Positions 1 to 9,639 are shown, counted from the stretch's first letter. The stretch: 64,000 nucleotides of DNA from Janthinobacterium rivuli (GCF_029690045.1 NZ_CP121464.1:5580001-5644000); one strand, 5' to 3'. Numbers and translations: made by a program. Notes: generated by a model from the sequence alone, not told the origin.

Positions 1-215
1 TTCTGGCCCTGTTTATATTCGCTGCCTTTGCCAGTGTTCCAGCAATCAGCTCGCGTACCAGTGAGCTGCTGCTTATCGTGGAAATCGTCCTGCTGCCGAA
101 TCTGGTGTACCTGATCAAGGATCGAAGAATGGCGATAGCAACCATTATTGGCATTTGTTTCGCATATCTGTTCTTTTTATTATTTTCAACGAATCTGCTG
201 GAGCCGTATTTCTAG
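1..215 (+). CDS. C-terminal end of an EpsG/Wzy-like polysaccharide membrane protein (partial)
   Basis: An open frame enters from the left edge (codons start at position 3) and stops at TAG 213-215, giving about 70 residues. It is very hydrophobic, with two probable membrane helices around a short basic loop (KDRR). A segment reading SSRTSELLLIVE resembles the conserved C-terminal part of EpsG-family proteins, which are proposed polymerases of exopolysaccharide or O-antigen. The glycosyltransferase genes that follow fit this role. The start lies outside the window, so length and family cannot be confirmed; another multi-spanning Wzy-type protein is the main alternative. Confidence 0.6.
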   Translation, partial: LALFIFAAFASVPAISSRTSELLLIVEIVLLPNLVYLIKDRRMAIATIIGICFAYLFFLLFSTNLLEPYF

Positions 216-286
216 ACCGATGATGTTCCCTTCAAACAACGGCGCCACCCGAGCGTAATTTCACAGGCAATAGTAACAATATATTT

Positions 287-1144
287 ATGCGTTCAAGCTC
301 AGTTATCGCAATTATCGTCAGTTATAATGGGGAAGAAAAAACCTGGGCAACCGCGCAGGCGCTTCTGTCTCAGGTCGATTCCATCCTCATCGTCGACAAC
401 GGCTCCGATGCGCAATCAATGCGTACGCTTGAGGAGCTAGAAAAATGCGAACGTGTTGCAATCATGCGACTTGGCAGCAATCGCGGTATCGGCTACGCGC
501 TTAATGCCGGCTTGCTCCATGCGAAAGAGCAAGGCGCCGCTTGGGTACTGACCATGGATCAGGATAGTGTCGCGGAGCCCGGCATGGTTGATGCCATGCT
601 GGCGGCACATGCGCGCGACAGCGGCGCACTGTGCCTGTCACCCAACCTGGTATTGCATGGTGAGCCTAGGGCGGCCGTCCATGCGGGTAAGGTGAAGTAC
701 GCTATTACCTCTGGCAACCTGGTCAACATGAACATCTATCGCAGCGTCGGCAATTACAATGAAGCTTACTTCATCGATTGCATCGATATCGAATTTTCAT
801 TACGCGTCAGGCATGCTGGTTTTTCCATAACCAAAGTCGCCGATGCTGTGCTCTACCACGAACTTGGGGCGGCACACCAGGTACCGAAACTGTTCAAGCG
901 CTACTACACGTTGCATTCGCCATTGCGGCGTTATTATATGTACAGGAATTTTATGTATTTTTCACAACAATATCTGCGATCCGATTTTCGCTTCATCTTG
1001 AAATTTGGTATCGCACACGGCATTTTATGTATGCTCGTGCTCTTTTACGACCCGCAGCCCCGCGCCTCCCTGCGCATGATGGCCCGTGGCGTCCGCGATT
1101 TCTTTAGCGGAAAAATCGGCGCCTATCCATTGGAGAAAAAATGA
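287..1144 (+). CDS. GT2-family glycosyltransferase (rhamnosyltransferase-like)
   Basis: 285 residues with a GT-A fold N-terminus: VSYNG (11-15), a nucleotide-binding VDNGS (36-40) and a DQDS motif (91-94) in place of the usual DxD, the form typical of rhamnosyltransferase-like GT2 enzymes. The C-terminal third is basic and aromatic with one hydrophobic stretch, suggesting membrane association. It would transfer a sugar from a nucleotide donor to a lipid-linked oligosaccharide at the inner face of the cytoplasmic membrane. Its stop overlaps the next start (ATGA, 1141-1144), so the two transferases are probably translated together. Donor and linkage cannot be read from sequence. Confidence 0.85.
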   Translation: MRSSSVIAIIVSYNGEEKTWATAQALLSQVDSILIVDNGSDAQSMRTLEELEKCERVAIMRLGSNRGIGYALNAGLLHAKEQGAAWVLTMDQDSVAEPGMVDAMLAAHARDSGALCLSPNLVLHGEPRAAVHAGKVKYAITSGNLVNMNIYRSVGNYNEAYFIDCIDIEFSLRVRHAGFSITKVADAVLYHELGAAHQVPKLFKRYYTLHSPLRRYYMYRNFMYFSQQYLRSDFRFILKFGIAHGILCMLVLFYDPQPRASLRMMARGVRDFFSGKIGAYPLEKK

Positions 1145-1962
1145 AAATCGGCTACGTTTGCACTAATTACAATAATACGCAGTTTACGCGCGCCGCCGTC
1201 GCATCGCTGGTAAAAAATGACGATCATGAATATCAAATCGTCATCGTTGATAACAATTCGGCGCCGGATAGCATCGCGTCCCTGCACCGTTTGAAGGATG
1301 AGTTTCCGGATATTACCGTTATTTTCAATCCTGACAATTCCGGCTACTTCCCTGGCCTGAATATCGGCATCAACCATTTACGCAGCCACCATGCTGACAT
1401 CAACTACATGGTGGTCGGCAACAACGATCTAACCTTCCGGACGGATTTCCTGCAGTCAATCGCCTGCCACAAAGCACTATTCCAGACCTATCCCGTGGTA
1501 TCGCCGGATGTCATCACCGTGGACGGCATACATCAGAACCCGCACGTCATTGATGGAATCAGCAGGTTCCGCGAACTCATGTACGATCTGTATTATGCCA
1601 ATTACTATCTGGGCCGCTGCATCAAATGGATCGCCTCCTTGACCCAGCGCGCGAGTGATCGTCGCGATGAAGAACAGTGGGAAACTGGACAGGTCATCAT
1701 CCAGGGCCACGGTTCATGTTATATCCTCGGGCCGCTGTTCTTCGAGAAGCTGCAGCAGTTGTGGGCGCCGACATTCCTGATGGGCGAGGAATACTTCTTG
1801 AGCAAGCAGGTTAACGATGCCGGCATGTCCATCTATTACGAACCAGGCATCCAGGTGACCCATCACTGGCACGCGACGATTGAACAATTACCCAGCCGGG
1901 CGGTATGGGAAATGGCCCGCAAGTCACACAAAACCTATCGGGAATATGTGAAAATTTTTTAA
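1141..1962 (+). CDS. GT2-family glycosyltransferase
   Basis: 273 residues. VDNNS (36-40) matches the donor-binding segment of GT2 enzymes and NND (94-96) sits where the metal-binding DxD is expected, so the metal ligand set is reduced. A later GEEYF segment resembles the acceptor-side acidic motif (ED-like). No membrane helix is obvious. Translationally coupled to the preceding transferase by a 4-base overlap, it presumably adds another residue of the same repeat unit. A 75-base gap separates it from the amidotransferase gene. Confidence 0.8.
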   Translation: MKIGYVCTNYNNTQFTRAAVASLVKNDDHEYQIVIVDNNSAPDSIASLHRLKDEFPDITVIFNPDNSGYFPGLNIGINHLRSHHADINYMVVGNNDLTFRTDFLQSIACHKALFQTYPVVSPDVITVDGIHQNPHVIDGISRFRELMYDLYYANYYLGRCIKWIASLTQRASDRRDEEQWETGQVIIQGHGSCYILGPLFFEKLQQLWAPTFLMGEEYFLSKQVNDAGMSIYYEPGIQVTHHWHATIEQLPSRAVWEMARKSHKTYREYVKIF

Positions 1963-2037
1963 TTCCCCGTCCGGCACTGGCGCCGACACCGTCAGCCCCA
2001 GAATATAGTCACACATCATACCTAGAGAGCAGCACGA

Positions 2038-3171
2038 ATGAGAGAGTACCAAGTTTGCAGCAATTGCGTGATGGATACCACCGATACCCAGATCGTCTTT
2101 GACGAACATGGCGTATGCGACCATTGCCATGATTTCAACGATCATGTCCTTCCCAACTGGCATCCGGACGCCGTGGGCGAACGTGAATTCCAGGCGGTGG
2201 CCGACAAAATCAAGCTCGAAGGCCAAGGTAAGCCTTTCGATTGCATTCTAGGTATGAGCGGTGGACTCGACAGTTCCTATCTGCTGCACCTGGCGGTGAA
2301 AAAGTACGGCTTGCGCCCGTTGGTCTTTCACGTCGACGGCGGCTGGAATTCGGACATTGCCGTCAGCAATATCCAGATGCTGGTGGACGGCCTGGGCATG
2401 GATCTTTACACTGAAGTCATCAATTGGGAAGAGATGAAGGATCTGCAACTGGCATTCTTCAAATCCGGCGTGCCCCATCTGGATATCCCGCAAGACCACG
2501 CGTTTGTGGCGACGCTCTACCATTTCGCCAACAAACACAAGATCAAGTACATCTTAAATGGTGGTAATGTCTCGACCGAATGCGTACGCAATCCGCTTGA
2601 CTGGCTCTATTACGGCACCGACCTGCGTCAGATTCGCGACATCCATGGCCGGTTCGGCAAGCGCAAGCTGAAGACCTTCCCCTTCAGCGGCATCCTGTTC
2701 CATAAGTTTTACCTGCGCTATATCAAGGGCGTGCGGGTAGTCAAACCGCTCGACTACATGCCATACAGCAAAAAAATCGCGATCGACACGCTCGCCTCGA
2801 CCTATGGCTGGCGGGCCTACCCGCAAAAACACTTCGAGTCCCGTTTTACCCGTTTCTACGAAGGTTACTGGCTGCCGACACGCTTCGGCATGGATACGCG
2901 CCGCGTCCAGTTCTCTAGCCTGATTCTGACCAAACAGATGACACGCGAAGAGGCGTTGGAGGAACTGCGCAAGCCGGCCCACAATCCGGCCACCATCGAC
3001 GAAGAATTCGACTATATCGCCACCAAGCTGGACATCTCGAGTGACGAGTTGCGCGATTGCATGAACTTGCCCAAAAAATCTTACCGCGACTACAAGAACC
3101 AGCGCGTCCTCTTCAACCTGGGTGCGGCGATCCTGAAAAAACTGGGCGTGGAAAGGGCCATCAAGCGATGA
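2038..3171 (+). CDS. wbpG: N-acetyl sugar amidotransferase (WbpG/PseA-like)
   Basis: 377 residues. The N-terminus has a zinc-binding set C7, C10, C27, C30, then a PP-loop ATP pyrophosphatase signature SGGLDS (74-79), the layout of the WbpG/PseA family. These enzymes activate a sugar carboxyl or acetamido group with ATP and use ammonia to form an amide or acetamidino group. Its stop overlaps the start of a HisH-like glutaminase (3168-3171), and a HisF-like protein follows, the same trio found in the Pseudomonas aeruginosa O5 locus. This predicts an amidated or acetamidino-modified sugar in the polysaccharide. The symbol is given by family similarity. Confidence 0.85.
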   Translation: MREYQVCSNCVMDTTDTQIVFDEHGVCDHCHDFNDHVLPNWHPDAVGEREFQAVADKIKLEGQGKPFDCILGMSGGLDSSYLLHLAVKKYGLRPLVFHVDGGWNSDIAVSNIQMLVDGLGMDLYTEVINWEEMKDLQLAFFKSGVPHLDIPQDHAFVATLYHFANKHKIKYILNGGNVSTECVRNPLDWLYYGTDLRQIRDIHGRFGKRKLKTFPFSGILFHKFYLRYIKGVRVVKPLDYMPYSKKIAIDTLASTYGWRAYPQKHFESRFTRFYEGYWLPTRFGMDTRRVQFSSLILTKQMTREEALEELRKPAHNPATIDEEFDYIATKLDISSDELRDCMNLPKKSYRDYKNQRVLFNLGAAILKKLGVERAIKR

Positions 3172-3782
3172 TAGCGATCGTCAATTATGGCCTTGGCAAC
3201 ATCAGCGCCTTTGCCAACATCTACAAAAGCCTGGGCGTGCCATTCATACTGGCTGATACCGCGAGTCAGTTGCGCGACGCCAGCAAGATCATCCTGCCCG
3301 GCGTTGGTTCCTTCGATCACGCGATGCAATTGCTGCAAGCATCCGGCATGCGCGGGGAATTGAACCGCCTCGTGCTCGAAGAGAAGCGGCCGGTACTGGG
3401 CATCTGTGTTGGCATGCAGATGCTCGCCCTCTCAAGCGACGAAGGCCGCGAAACTGGGCTGGGTTGGATAGATGGCGTGGTCCGCAAGATCGATGCGGCC
3501 CGTCCAGGCCACGAGCTGCTGTTACCGCATATGGGCTGGAACAGTGTGCGCTCACTCAATGACAATGCTTTGCTCACCGGACTCGACATGGAATCGGAAT
3601 TCTATTTCCTGCATTCCTATTACTTCGATTGCAACCAGGCCGGCGACGCCTTCGCCGATGTCGAGTATGGCACCCGCTTCGTCTGCGGCGTGAATCACGA
3701 AAACATTTACGGCGTCCAGTTTCACCCTGAGAAAAGCCACCGTAACGGCGTGCGGCTACTCAAAAATTTTGCGGAGTTATAA
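3168..3782 (+). CDS. hisH2: HisH-like glutamine amidotransferase paralogue of the sugar-modification pathway
   Basis: 204 residues, a class I glutaminase with its triad intact: C80 in GICVG (78-82), H186 and E188 in HPEK. ATG 3168 is chosen over in-frame codons upstream because MIAIVNYGLGN is the normal family N-terminus and it makes a 4-base overlap with wbpG. In P. aeruginosa O5 the equivalent protein supplies ammonia from glutamine for WbpG rather than for histidine synthesis. The neighbours here support that role, and no other histidine gene is present. The HisF-like partner follows after 3 bases. Confidence 0.85.
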   Translation: MIAIVNYGLGNISAFANIYKSLGVPFILADTASQLRDASKIILPGVGSFDHAMQLLQASGMRGELNRLVLEEKRPVLGICVGMQMLALSSDEGRETGLGWIDGVVRKIDAARPGHELLLPHMGWNSVRSLNDNALLTGLDMESEFYFLHSYYFDCNQAGDAFADVEYGTRFVCGVNHENIYGVQFHPEKSHRNGVRLLKNFAEL

Positions 3783-3785
3783 GCC

Positions 3786-4544
3786 ATGCTCAGAGCCAGA
3801 ATCATTCCCTGCCTGCTGTTAAAGGATGGCGGCTTGGTCAAGTCCGTCAAATTCAAGGACCACAAATACGTCGGCGATCCTATCAATGCGGTCAAGATCT
3901 TTAACGAGAAGGAAGTCGATGAGATCGTTGTGCTCGACATCGACGCCAGTGCCGAAGGACGCGAACCGAATTATCGGCTGATCGAGAACCTTGCACGCGA
4001 GTGCCGCATGCCCTTGTGTTATGGCGGCGGCATCAAAACGGTACAGCAGGCAAACCGTATCTTTGCACTGGGCGTGGAAAAAATCGCCATCAGTTCGGCG
4101 GCAGTGTCAGATATCGGGCTGGTCAGCGCATTAGCGGCCGAAGTCGGTTCGCAAAGCGTGGTGGTCATCCTGGACGTCAAGAAGCGGTCGTTCGGCCGTG
4201 GTTATGAAATCTATATCAACAACGGCAAAACCGGCACCGGCCTGTCGCCTGTCGATTTTTGCAAACAACTACAGGAACACGGCGTAGGCGAAATTTGCAT
4301 CAATGCCATCGATCGCGATGGCATGATGGAAGGCTATGACCTCGATCTGATCAGTGCCGTGCACAAGTGCGTCAAAGTACCGATGACGGTGCTGGGCGGC
4401 GCCGGTTCGCTGGACCACATCAAGGACATGATCGCCCGCTTCGGCATCATCGGCGTGGCCGCTGGCAGCTTGTTCGTCTTCAAGGGAGCGTACAAGGCTG
4501 TCCTCATCAGCTATCCATCACGCCAGGAACGCGGCTTGCTATGA
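3786..4544 (+). CDS. hisF2: HisF-like ammonia-channel partner of the sugar amidotransferase
   Basis: 252 residues, a (beta/alpha)8 barrel clearly related to imidazole-glycerol-phosphate synthase HisF. The N-terminus reads IIPCLLLKDGG, so residue 11, the general acid/base Asp of true HisF (CLDV), is Leu. The second catalytic Asp (LDVKK) and the DRDG segment remain. Loss of Asp11 argues against cyclase activity and for a role in activating HisH2 and guiding ammonia. The gene sits 3 bases after hisH2. Confidence 0.85.
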   Translation: MLRARIIPCLLLKDGGLVKSVKFKDHKYVGDPINAVKIFNEKEVDEIVVLDIDASAEGREPNYRLIENLARECRMPLCYGGGIKTVQQANRIFALGVEKIAISSAAVSDIGLVSALAAEVGSQSVVVILDVKKRSFGRGYEIYINNGKTGTGLSPVDFCKQLQEHGVGEICINAIDRDGMMEGYDLDLISAVHKCVKVPMTVLGGAGSLDHIKDMIARFGIIGVAAGSLFVFKGAYKAVLISYPSRQERGLL

Positions 4545-4605
4545 CCGTGTGCAGCGCCGCCATACCGTTCCAGCCCTACCCACTATTTTATGCATTGGTA
4601 ATTTT

Positions 4606-6741
4606 GTGAAACAGATCCTTCAAGACATGGCAAATGGCACCACCTCGCTCGTCGAGGCACCCGCCCCCGCCCCTTCCAGCGGCAGCCTGAACATTTTCAC
4701 CACGGTGTCGCTCATTTCCGCAGGTACCGAACGCATGTTGGTCGGGTTCGGCAAGGCATCGATGCTGGACAAGGCACGCCAGCAGCCCGACAAAGTCAAA
4801 ATGGTGCTGGAAAAAGTCGCCACGGATGGCCTGATGACCACCATCGATGCGGTACGCTCGAAACTGGCCCAGCCATTACCTCTCGGCTATTGCAACGTGG
4901 GCGTGGTGGCAGAAACCGGCTCGCGCGTGAGCGGCTTCAAACCGGGAGACCGCGTCGTGTCGAACGGGCCACATGCTGATATCGTCAAGGTTCCCATGAA
5001 CCTGTGCGCGCGCATCCCCGACACCGTAAGCGATGAAGCCGCAGCCTTCGTGGTAGTGGCCAGCATCGGCTTGCAAGGCATGCGCCTTGCGCAGCCCACG
5101 CTGGGCGAAAGCTTTGTCGTCACCGGCGTCGGCCTGATCGGCCTGCTGACCGTGCAACTGCTGCGCGCACACGGCTGCCGCGTGCTGGCAATTGACTTCG
5201 ACGAATCGAAGCTGGCCCTGGCGCGCCAGTTCGGCGCTGCCACCTGCAATCCGGGCCGTGGTGAAGACCCGGTAGCGGCCGGCATGGCATTCAGCCGTGG
5301 CCAGGGCGTCGATGGTGTCATCATTACCGCATCGACCAAGTCCAATGACCCGTTGTCTCAGGCGGCGCGCATGTGCCGCAAGCGCGGCCGCATCGTGCTC
5401 GTTGGCGTGATCGGTCTGGAAATGAGCCGCGCCGACTTTTATGAAAAGGAATTGAGCTTCCAGGTATCATGTTCCTATGGTCCAGGCCGCTATGACCCCA
5501 ACTACGAAGAGCGAGGCCAGGATTATCCGCTCGGCTTCGTGCGCTGGACCGAACAGCGCAATTTCGAGGCGGTGCTTGACATGCTGGCCAGCGGCCAGCT
5601 CGATGTCGCGCCCCTGATCACCCACCGCTTCGCCTTCGAAGATGCTCCTAGCGCTTATCAGGCATTGACGGACGACAAGGCGGGCCTGGGTATTCTGCTT
5701 CAATACCCGTCGCCAACGGCTGAGCGCGTCAAGCGTCAGGTCACCCTGGCGCCTAACGCCACCTTCCAGGCGGAACGCCCGGTACTGGGTTTCATTGGTG
5801 CAGGCAACTACGCTTCGCGCGTGTTGATTCCCGCTTTCAAGGCCGCTGGCGCACAATTTCACAGCATCGTCACCGCTGGCGGCATCAACAGCGTTATTCA
5901 CGGTCAGAAAAGCGGCTTTGCCGAGGCATCAACCGATGTCGGCGCCATGCTGTCCATCGCCGCCATCAATACGGTAGCGATCGTCACCCGCCACGATACC
6001 CACGCGCAACTGGTTTCGCAATCGCTGGCGGCCGGCAAGCACGTCTTCGTTGAGAAACCGCTGGCCATCGAACACCGCGAGCTGCAGCAGGTACGCGCCG
6101 CCTACGATACAGCCCACGGCGGCGGTAGTGGGCCACAGTTGATGATCGGCTTCAACCGCCGCTTCTCGCCGCAAGTGCAAAAGATGAAATCCCTACTGGC
6201 CTCGGTCGCCGAACCGAAATCATTCATCATGACGATGAACGCGGGGGCAATCCCGGCCAATCACTGGACCCAGGACAATGCCGTGGGCGGCGGCCGTATC
6301 ATCGGGGAAGCCTGTCATTTCATCGATCTGATGCGTTTCCTGGCAGGCAGCGAAATCATCTCGGTGCAGGCGCGCCGCATGGGCGACGCTCCCGGCGTGG
6401 CAATTACTGAAGACAAGGCATCGATCACGTTGGGCTTCGCCGATGGTTCCTTCGGCACCATCATGTATCTGGCAAACGGCGCCGCCAACTACCCGAAGGA
6501 ACGGGTAGAAGTGTTTACGTCGGGCCGCGTCCTACAGCTCGACAATTTCCGCAAGCTCAAGGGCTTTGGCTGGCCGGGCTTTTCGCGCATGAACCTGTGG
6601 AAACAGGACAAGGGGCAGCAGCAATGCGCGGCGGCCTTCCTGGCTGCGGTACAAAGCGGCGTGCCGGCGATCGCTCCGGGTGACATTTTCGAAGTGGCGC
6701 GCGTCACCATCGAGGTTGCCGAATTATTGCGCCAGCAATGA
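4606..6741 (+). CDS. Fused zinc-type dehydrogenase / Gfo-Idh-MocA oxidoreductase
   Basis: 711 residues. Residues 1 to about 370 form an MDR alcohol-dehydrogenase-like domain with a Rossmann segment VVTGVGLIGLLTVQLL. A second domain begins at VLGFIGAGNY and carries the VEKPLA motif of Gfo/Idh/MocA sugar oxidoreductases. GTG 4606 is preferred because the family normally begins MKQILQ; GTG 4549 would add 19 low-complexity residues. Such two-domain proteins are common in polysaccharide loci beside heparinase-like genes, as here. Both halves act on sugars or polyols with NAD(P); the substrate is not known. Confidence 0.8.
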   Translation: MKQILQDMANGTTSLVEAPAPAPSSGSLNIFTTVSLISAGTERMLVGFGKASMLDKARQQPDKVKMVLEKVATDGLMTTIDAVRSKLAQPLPLGYCNVGVVAETGSRVSGFKPGDRVVSNGPHADIVKVPMNLCARIPDTVSDEAAAFVVVASIGLQGMRLAQPTLGESFVVTGVGLIGLLTVQLLRAHGCRVLAIDFDESKLALARQFGAATCNPGRGEDPVAAGMAFSRGQGVDGVIITASTKSNDPLSQAARMCRKRGRIVLVGVIGLEMSRADFYEKELSFQVSCSYGPGRYDPNYEERGQDYPLGFVRWTEQRNFEAVLDMLASGQLDVAPLITHRFAFEDAPSAYQALTDDKAGLGILLQYPSPTAERVKRQVTLAPNATFQAERPVLGFIGAGNYASRVLIPAFKAAGAQFHSIVTAGGINSVIHGQKSGFAEASTDVGAMLSIAAINTVAIVTRHDTHAQLVSQSLAAGKHVFVEKPLAIEHRELQQVRAAYDTAHGGGSGPQLMIGFNRRFSPQVQKMKSLLASVAEPKSFIMTMNAGAIPANHWTQDNAVGGGRIIGEACHFIDLMRFLAGSEIISVQARRMGDAPGVAITEDKASITLGFADGSFGTIMYLANGAANYPKERVEVFTSGRVLQLDNFRKLKGFGWPGFSRMNLWKQDKGQQQCAAAFLAAVQSGVPAIAPGDIFEVARVTIEVAELLRQQ

Positions 6742-6787
6742 GATTGCACCACATGAACTTACGTACCCGATCCCAGGGGAAATTCCG

Positions 6788-8428
6788 TTGAAGCCCGGCC
6801 TGCTCCTCTACTGGCATACGCTGCGCCACCTGAAGCCGGTGCAGTTTTATGGACGGCTGCTGTTTCGCATGCGCCGGCCACGCCCGGACCTGCGCGCAGC
6901 ACCGCCGCTACGTCCACTCGCCGGTACCTGGCAACTGGCGGCGCGGCGCGATCCCAGCCTGACCGGCGACGGCAGTTTCTGCTTCCTCGGACAGAGGCAC
7001 GACCTATCCGCCATCGATGGCTGGAATGACGGCACTCTGGACAAGCTGTGGCTGTACAACCTGCACTATTTTGATACCCTCAACGCCAGCAATAGTATGG
7101 CGTTGACAGCCCAGCACCAGCGCCTGCTGACGCGCTGGATCGAGGCGAATCCCACGGGCCATGGTAATGGCTGGGAGCCGTATCCTATGTCCTTGCGAAT
7201 CGTCAACTGGATCAAATGGGCGCTGGCGGGCAATACGCTCGATACCCGACAGCTCAACAGCCTGGCGGTACAAGTGCGCTGGCTGGCCGGACGCCTGGAG
7301 ATCCATTTGCTGGGCAATCACCTGTTTGCCAATGCCAAAGCGCTGCTGTTCGCCGGTCAGTTTTTTATGGGGCCGGAGGCCGATGCCTGGCGCGTCACGG
7401 CGCTGCGCATCCTTGCGCGCGAAGTGCCCGAACAGATCCTGGCCGACGGCGCGCATTTTGAACTGAGCACGATGTACCACGCGCTGGCCCTGGAAGACAT
7501 GCTGGATCTGCTGAATCTGGCGCAAGCGTTTGACGCGCTCGACAGCCAAGCCAGCGACTGGCGCAGCCGCATTCCGGCAATGCAATCCTGGCTAGCCATG
7601 CTCAGCCATCCCGACGGTGGAATCGGCTTCTTCAACGATGCCGCTTTTGGCATCGCTGTGGAAACTACCGAACTGGCGCGCTACGCGGACAGCCTCGGCT
7701 TCCCTGCGCCGCAGGCGCCCACAGACGGCGTCACCCACCTCGCGGCCAGCGGCTACCTGCGCCTGCAACTAGGGGCATCTGTGCTGCTGCTCGACGCCGC
7801 CGCCGTTGGCCCGGACTATCTGCCCGGTCATGCGCATGCGGACACATTGTCATTCGAATGGTCGCTGTCCGGCCAGCGCCTGCTCGTCAACAGTGGCACT
7901 TCGCAGTATGGGCTGGGCGCCGAACGCCTGCGTCAACGAGGCACTGCCGCGCACAATACCGTGCAAATAGACGGCGCCGATTCGTCCGAGGTCTGGAGCG
8001 GCTTTCGCGTGGCGCGCCGAGCCTATCCACACGAGATCCGCATCGATGCACCGGGCCCTGTCTTGGATATCGATTGCGCGCACGATGGCTACTTGCGCCT
8101 GCCAGGAAAGAATATCCACCGCCGTCACTGGCGCCTGGCCGCCGGCGCGCTCGCCATCCACGATCGCGTGAGCGGCCCATTCCGCCTGGCCGAAGCGTTT
8201 TTCCACCTGCATCCGGCAATCCGCGTGGCGCCCGGCGCCGGCCGGCGACAATGCACGCTGCTGCTGCCAGATGGCAGCGCCGTGCATGTCGCCATCGACC
8301 AAGGCAGCATCAGCGTGCAGCCTGACCACTGGCATCCGCGCTTTGGTGTCAGTCAGGAAACGCATTGCCTGCAGATCCGCTTTGAAGGCGCGGATCTGAC
8401 TACCTGCTTCAGCTGGAACCATTCATGA
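6788..8428 (+). CDS. Heparinase II/III-family protein (alginate-lyase-like)
   Basis: 546 residues. The N-terminal half is helical with WNDG and YNLHYFD segments like heparinase II/III and alginate lyases. The C-terminal half is a beta-sandwich region with GHAHADTLSFEWS and NSGTSQYG, the conserved metal-site region of the family. TTG 6788 is chosen because a strong ribosome-binding site (AGGGGAA, 6775-6781) lies 6 bases upstream. No signal peptide is evident. It overlaps the next gene by 4 bases. In polysaccharide loci these proteins probably cleave or epimerise uronate-containing chains; the activity here is inferred. Confidence 0.8.
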   Translation: MKPGLLLYWHTLRHLKPVQFYGRLLFRMRRPRPDLRAAPPLRPLAGTWQLAARRDPSLTGDGSFCFLGQRHDLSAIDGWNDGTLDKLWLYNLHYFDTLNASNSMALTAQHQRLLTRWIEANPTGHGNGWEPYPMSLRIVNWIKWALAGNTLDTRQLNSLAVQVRWLAGRLEIHLLGNHLFANAKALLFAGQFFMGPEADAWRVTALRILAREVPEQILADGAHFELSTMYHALALEDMLDLLNLAQAFDALDSQASDWRSRIPAMQSWLAMLSHPDGGIGFFNDAAFGIAVETTELARYADSLGFPAPQAPTDGVTHLAASGYLRLQLGASVLLLDAAAVGPDYLPGHAHADTLSFEWSLSGQRLLVNSGTSQYGLGAERLRQRGTAAHNTVQIDGADSSEVWSGFRVARRAYPHEIRIDAPGPVLDIDCAHDGYLRLPGKNIHRRHWRLAAGALAIHDRVSGPFRLAEAFFHLHPAIRVAPGAGRRQCTLLLPDGSAVHVAIDQGSISVQPDHWHPRFGVSQETHCLQIRFEGADLTTCFSWNHS

Positions 8429-9639
8429 GAATTTTAGTTTTAAGTTTTTATTATCCGCCTGACCTCGGTCCCGGCCCTTTCAGGGCATCGGCGCTAGTCG
8501 AGGCGCTACGCGAAACCTCGCCGGCCGGCACGCATATCGACGTAATCACGACCATGCCGAACCGCTACAGCGGCTTTAGCGCGGCCGCGCCAGCACTGGA
8601 AGAGTTCCCTGGCCTGACGTTGCACCGTATCAACTTGCCCGCACACCAAAGCGGCATGCTGGATCAGTCAAAGGCCTTCCTCACCTACGCCCGCAACGCC
8701 GTCAAGCTAGCCCGTCACAACAAGTACGATCTGGTCCTGGCCACCTCGTCTCGCCTGATGACGGCCGCGCTGGGCGCATGGATCAGTCGTCGTGCGGGTG
8801 CATGTCTGTACCTCGATATCCGCGACATTTTTGTCGATACCATCAAGGATGTGCTGCCGAAGCGCTTTGCGCGCGTGGCCAAGCCCCTGTTCTCCGTACT
8901 GGAAGGCTGGACCATGCGTCGCGCCAGCAAGATCAACCTGGTCTCGGCCGGCTTCGGCGAATACTTTTCGACGCGCTACCCGCACCAGCCATACTCCTTC
9001 TTCACCAATGGCATCGACGATGAATTCTTGCCAGAGGCCCTACCGCTGGCAGCGCCCCCGCAAGAAAAGCAGGGCAAAGCCCTGTCGGTGCTGTACGCCG
9101 GCAATATCGGCGAAGGCCAGGGTTTGCACACGATACTGCCGCCGCTGGCGGCACGCATGCGCGGGCGCCTGCATTTCAACGTGATTGGCGACGGCGGACG
9201 GCGTGCCGCACTGCAGGCCGCGTTGGAACAGGCCGGCGTGGACAACGTGACGTTGATGGCGCCGATGAAGCGCAGTGAACTGATTGCCGCCTACCGCGGC
9301 GCCGATGTGCTGTTCGTGCATCTGAATGACTATGCCGCCTTCAAAAAAGTGCTGCCGTCTAAATTGTTCGAATATGGAGCGATCGGAAAGCCCATCTGGG
9401 CAGGCGTGGATGGCTACGCAGCACAATTTGTTGCTACCGAAATCCCCAACGCCGCCGTGTTTTATCCATGCGACGTCGATGCCGCGGTGAATGCGTTTGA
9501 CAGCCTGCACCTGCATGACACGCCGCGCCCCGAATTTATCACCAAGTTCTCCAGAAAAAACATTGTACGGGCGATGGCGCGCGACATTGTAACGCTGCTG
9601 CCACCCGCAGCGGGTGAGCGCGGCGCGGCAGATCGTTGA
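8425..9639 (+). CDS. GT4-family glycosyltransferase (WbuB-like)
   Basis: 404 residues with a GT-B fold. The N-terminal acceptor domain opens MRILVLSFYYPPDLGPGPFR, typical of WbuB-like enzymes. The C-terminal donor domain contains LYAGNIGEGQGL and a VLPSKLFEYGAIGKP segment, the place of the EX7E motif (E followed by a relaxed second position). It is coupled to the heparinase-like gene by ATGA. In related clusters such enzymes add the second sugar on a C55-PP-linked D-QuiNAc or D-FucNAc, which fits the three genes that follow. Confidence 0.85.
   Translation: MRILVLSFYYPPDLGPGPFRASALVEALRETSPAGTHIDVITTMPNRYSGFSAAAPALEEFPGLTLHRINLPAHQSGMLDQSKAFLTYARNAVKLARHNKYDLVLATSSRLMTAALGAWISRRAGACLYLDIRDIFVDTIKDVLPKRFARVAKPLFSVLEGWTMRRASKINLVSAGFGEYFSTRYPHQPYSFFTNGIDDEFLPEALPLAAPPQEKQGKALSVLYAGNIGEGQGLHTILPPLAARMRGRLHFNVIGDGGRRAALQAALEQAGVDNVTLMAPMKRSELIAAYRGADVLFVHLNDYAAFKKVLPSKLFEYGAIGKPIWAGVDGYAAQFVATEIPNAAVFYPCDVDAAVNAFDSLHLHDTPRPEFITKFSRKNIVRAMARDIVTLLPPAAGERGAADR

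Noticed and set aside
3168..4544. Histidine biosynthesis operon
   Set aside because: No other his gene; HisF lacks Asp11; adjacent to a WbpG-like amidotransferase.
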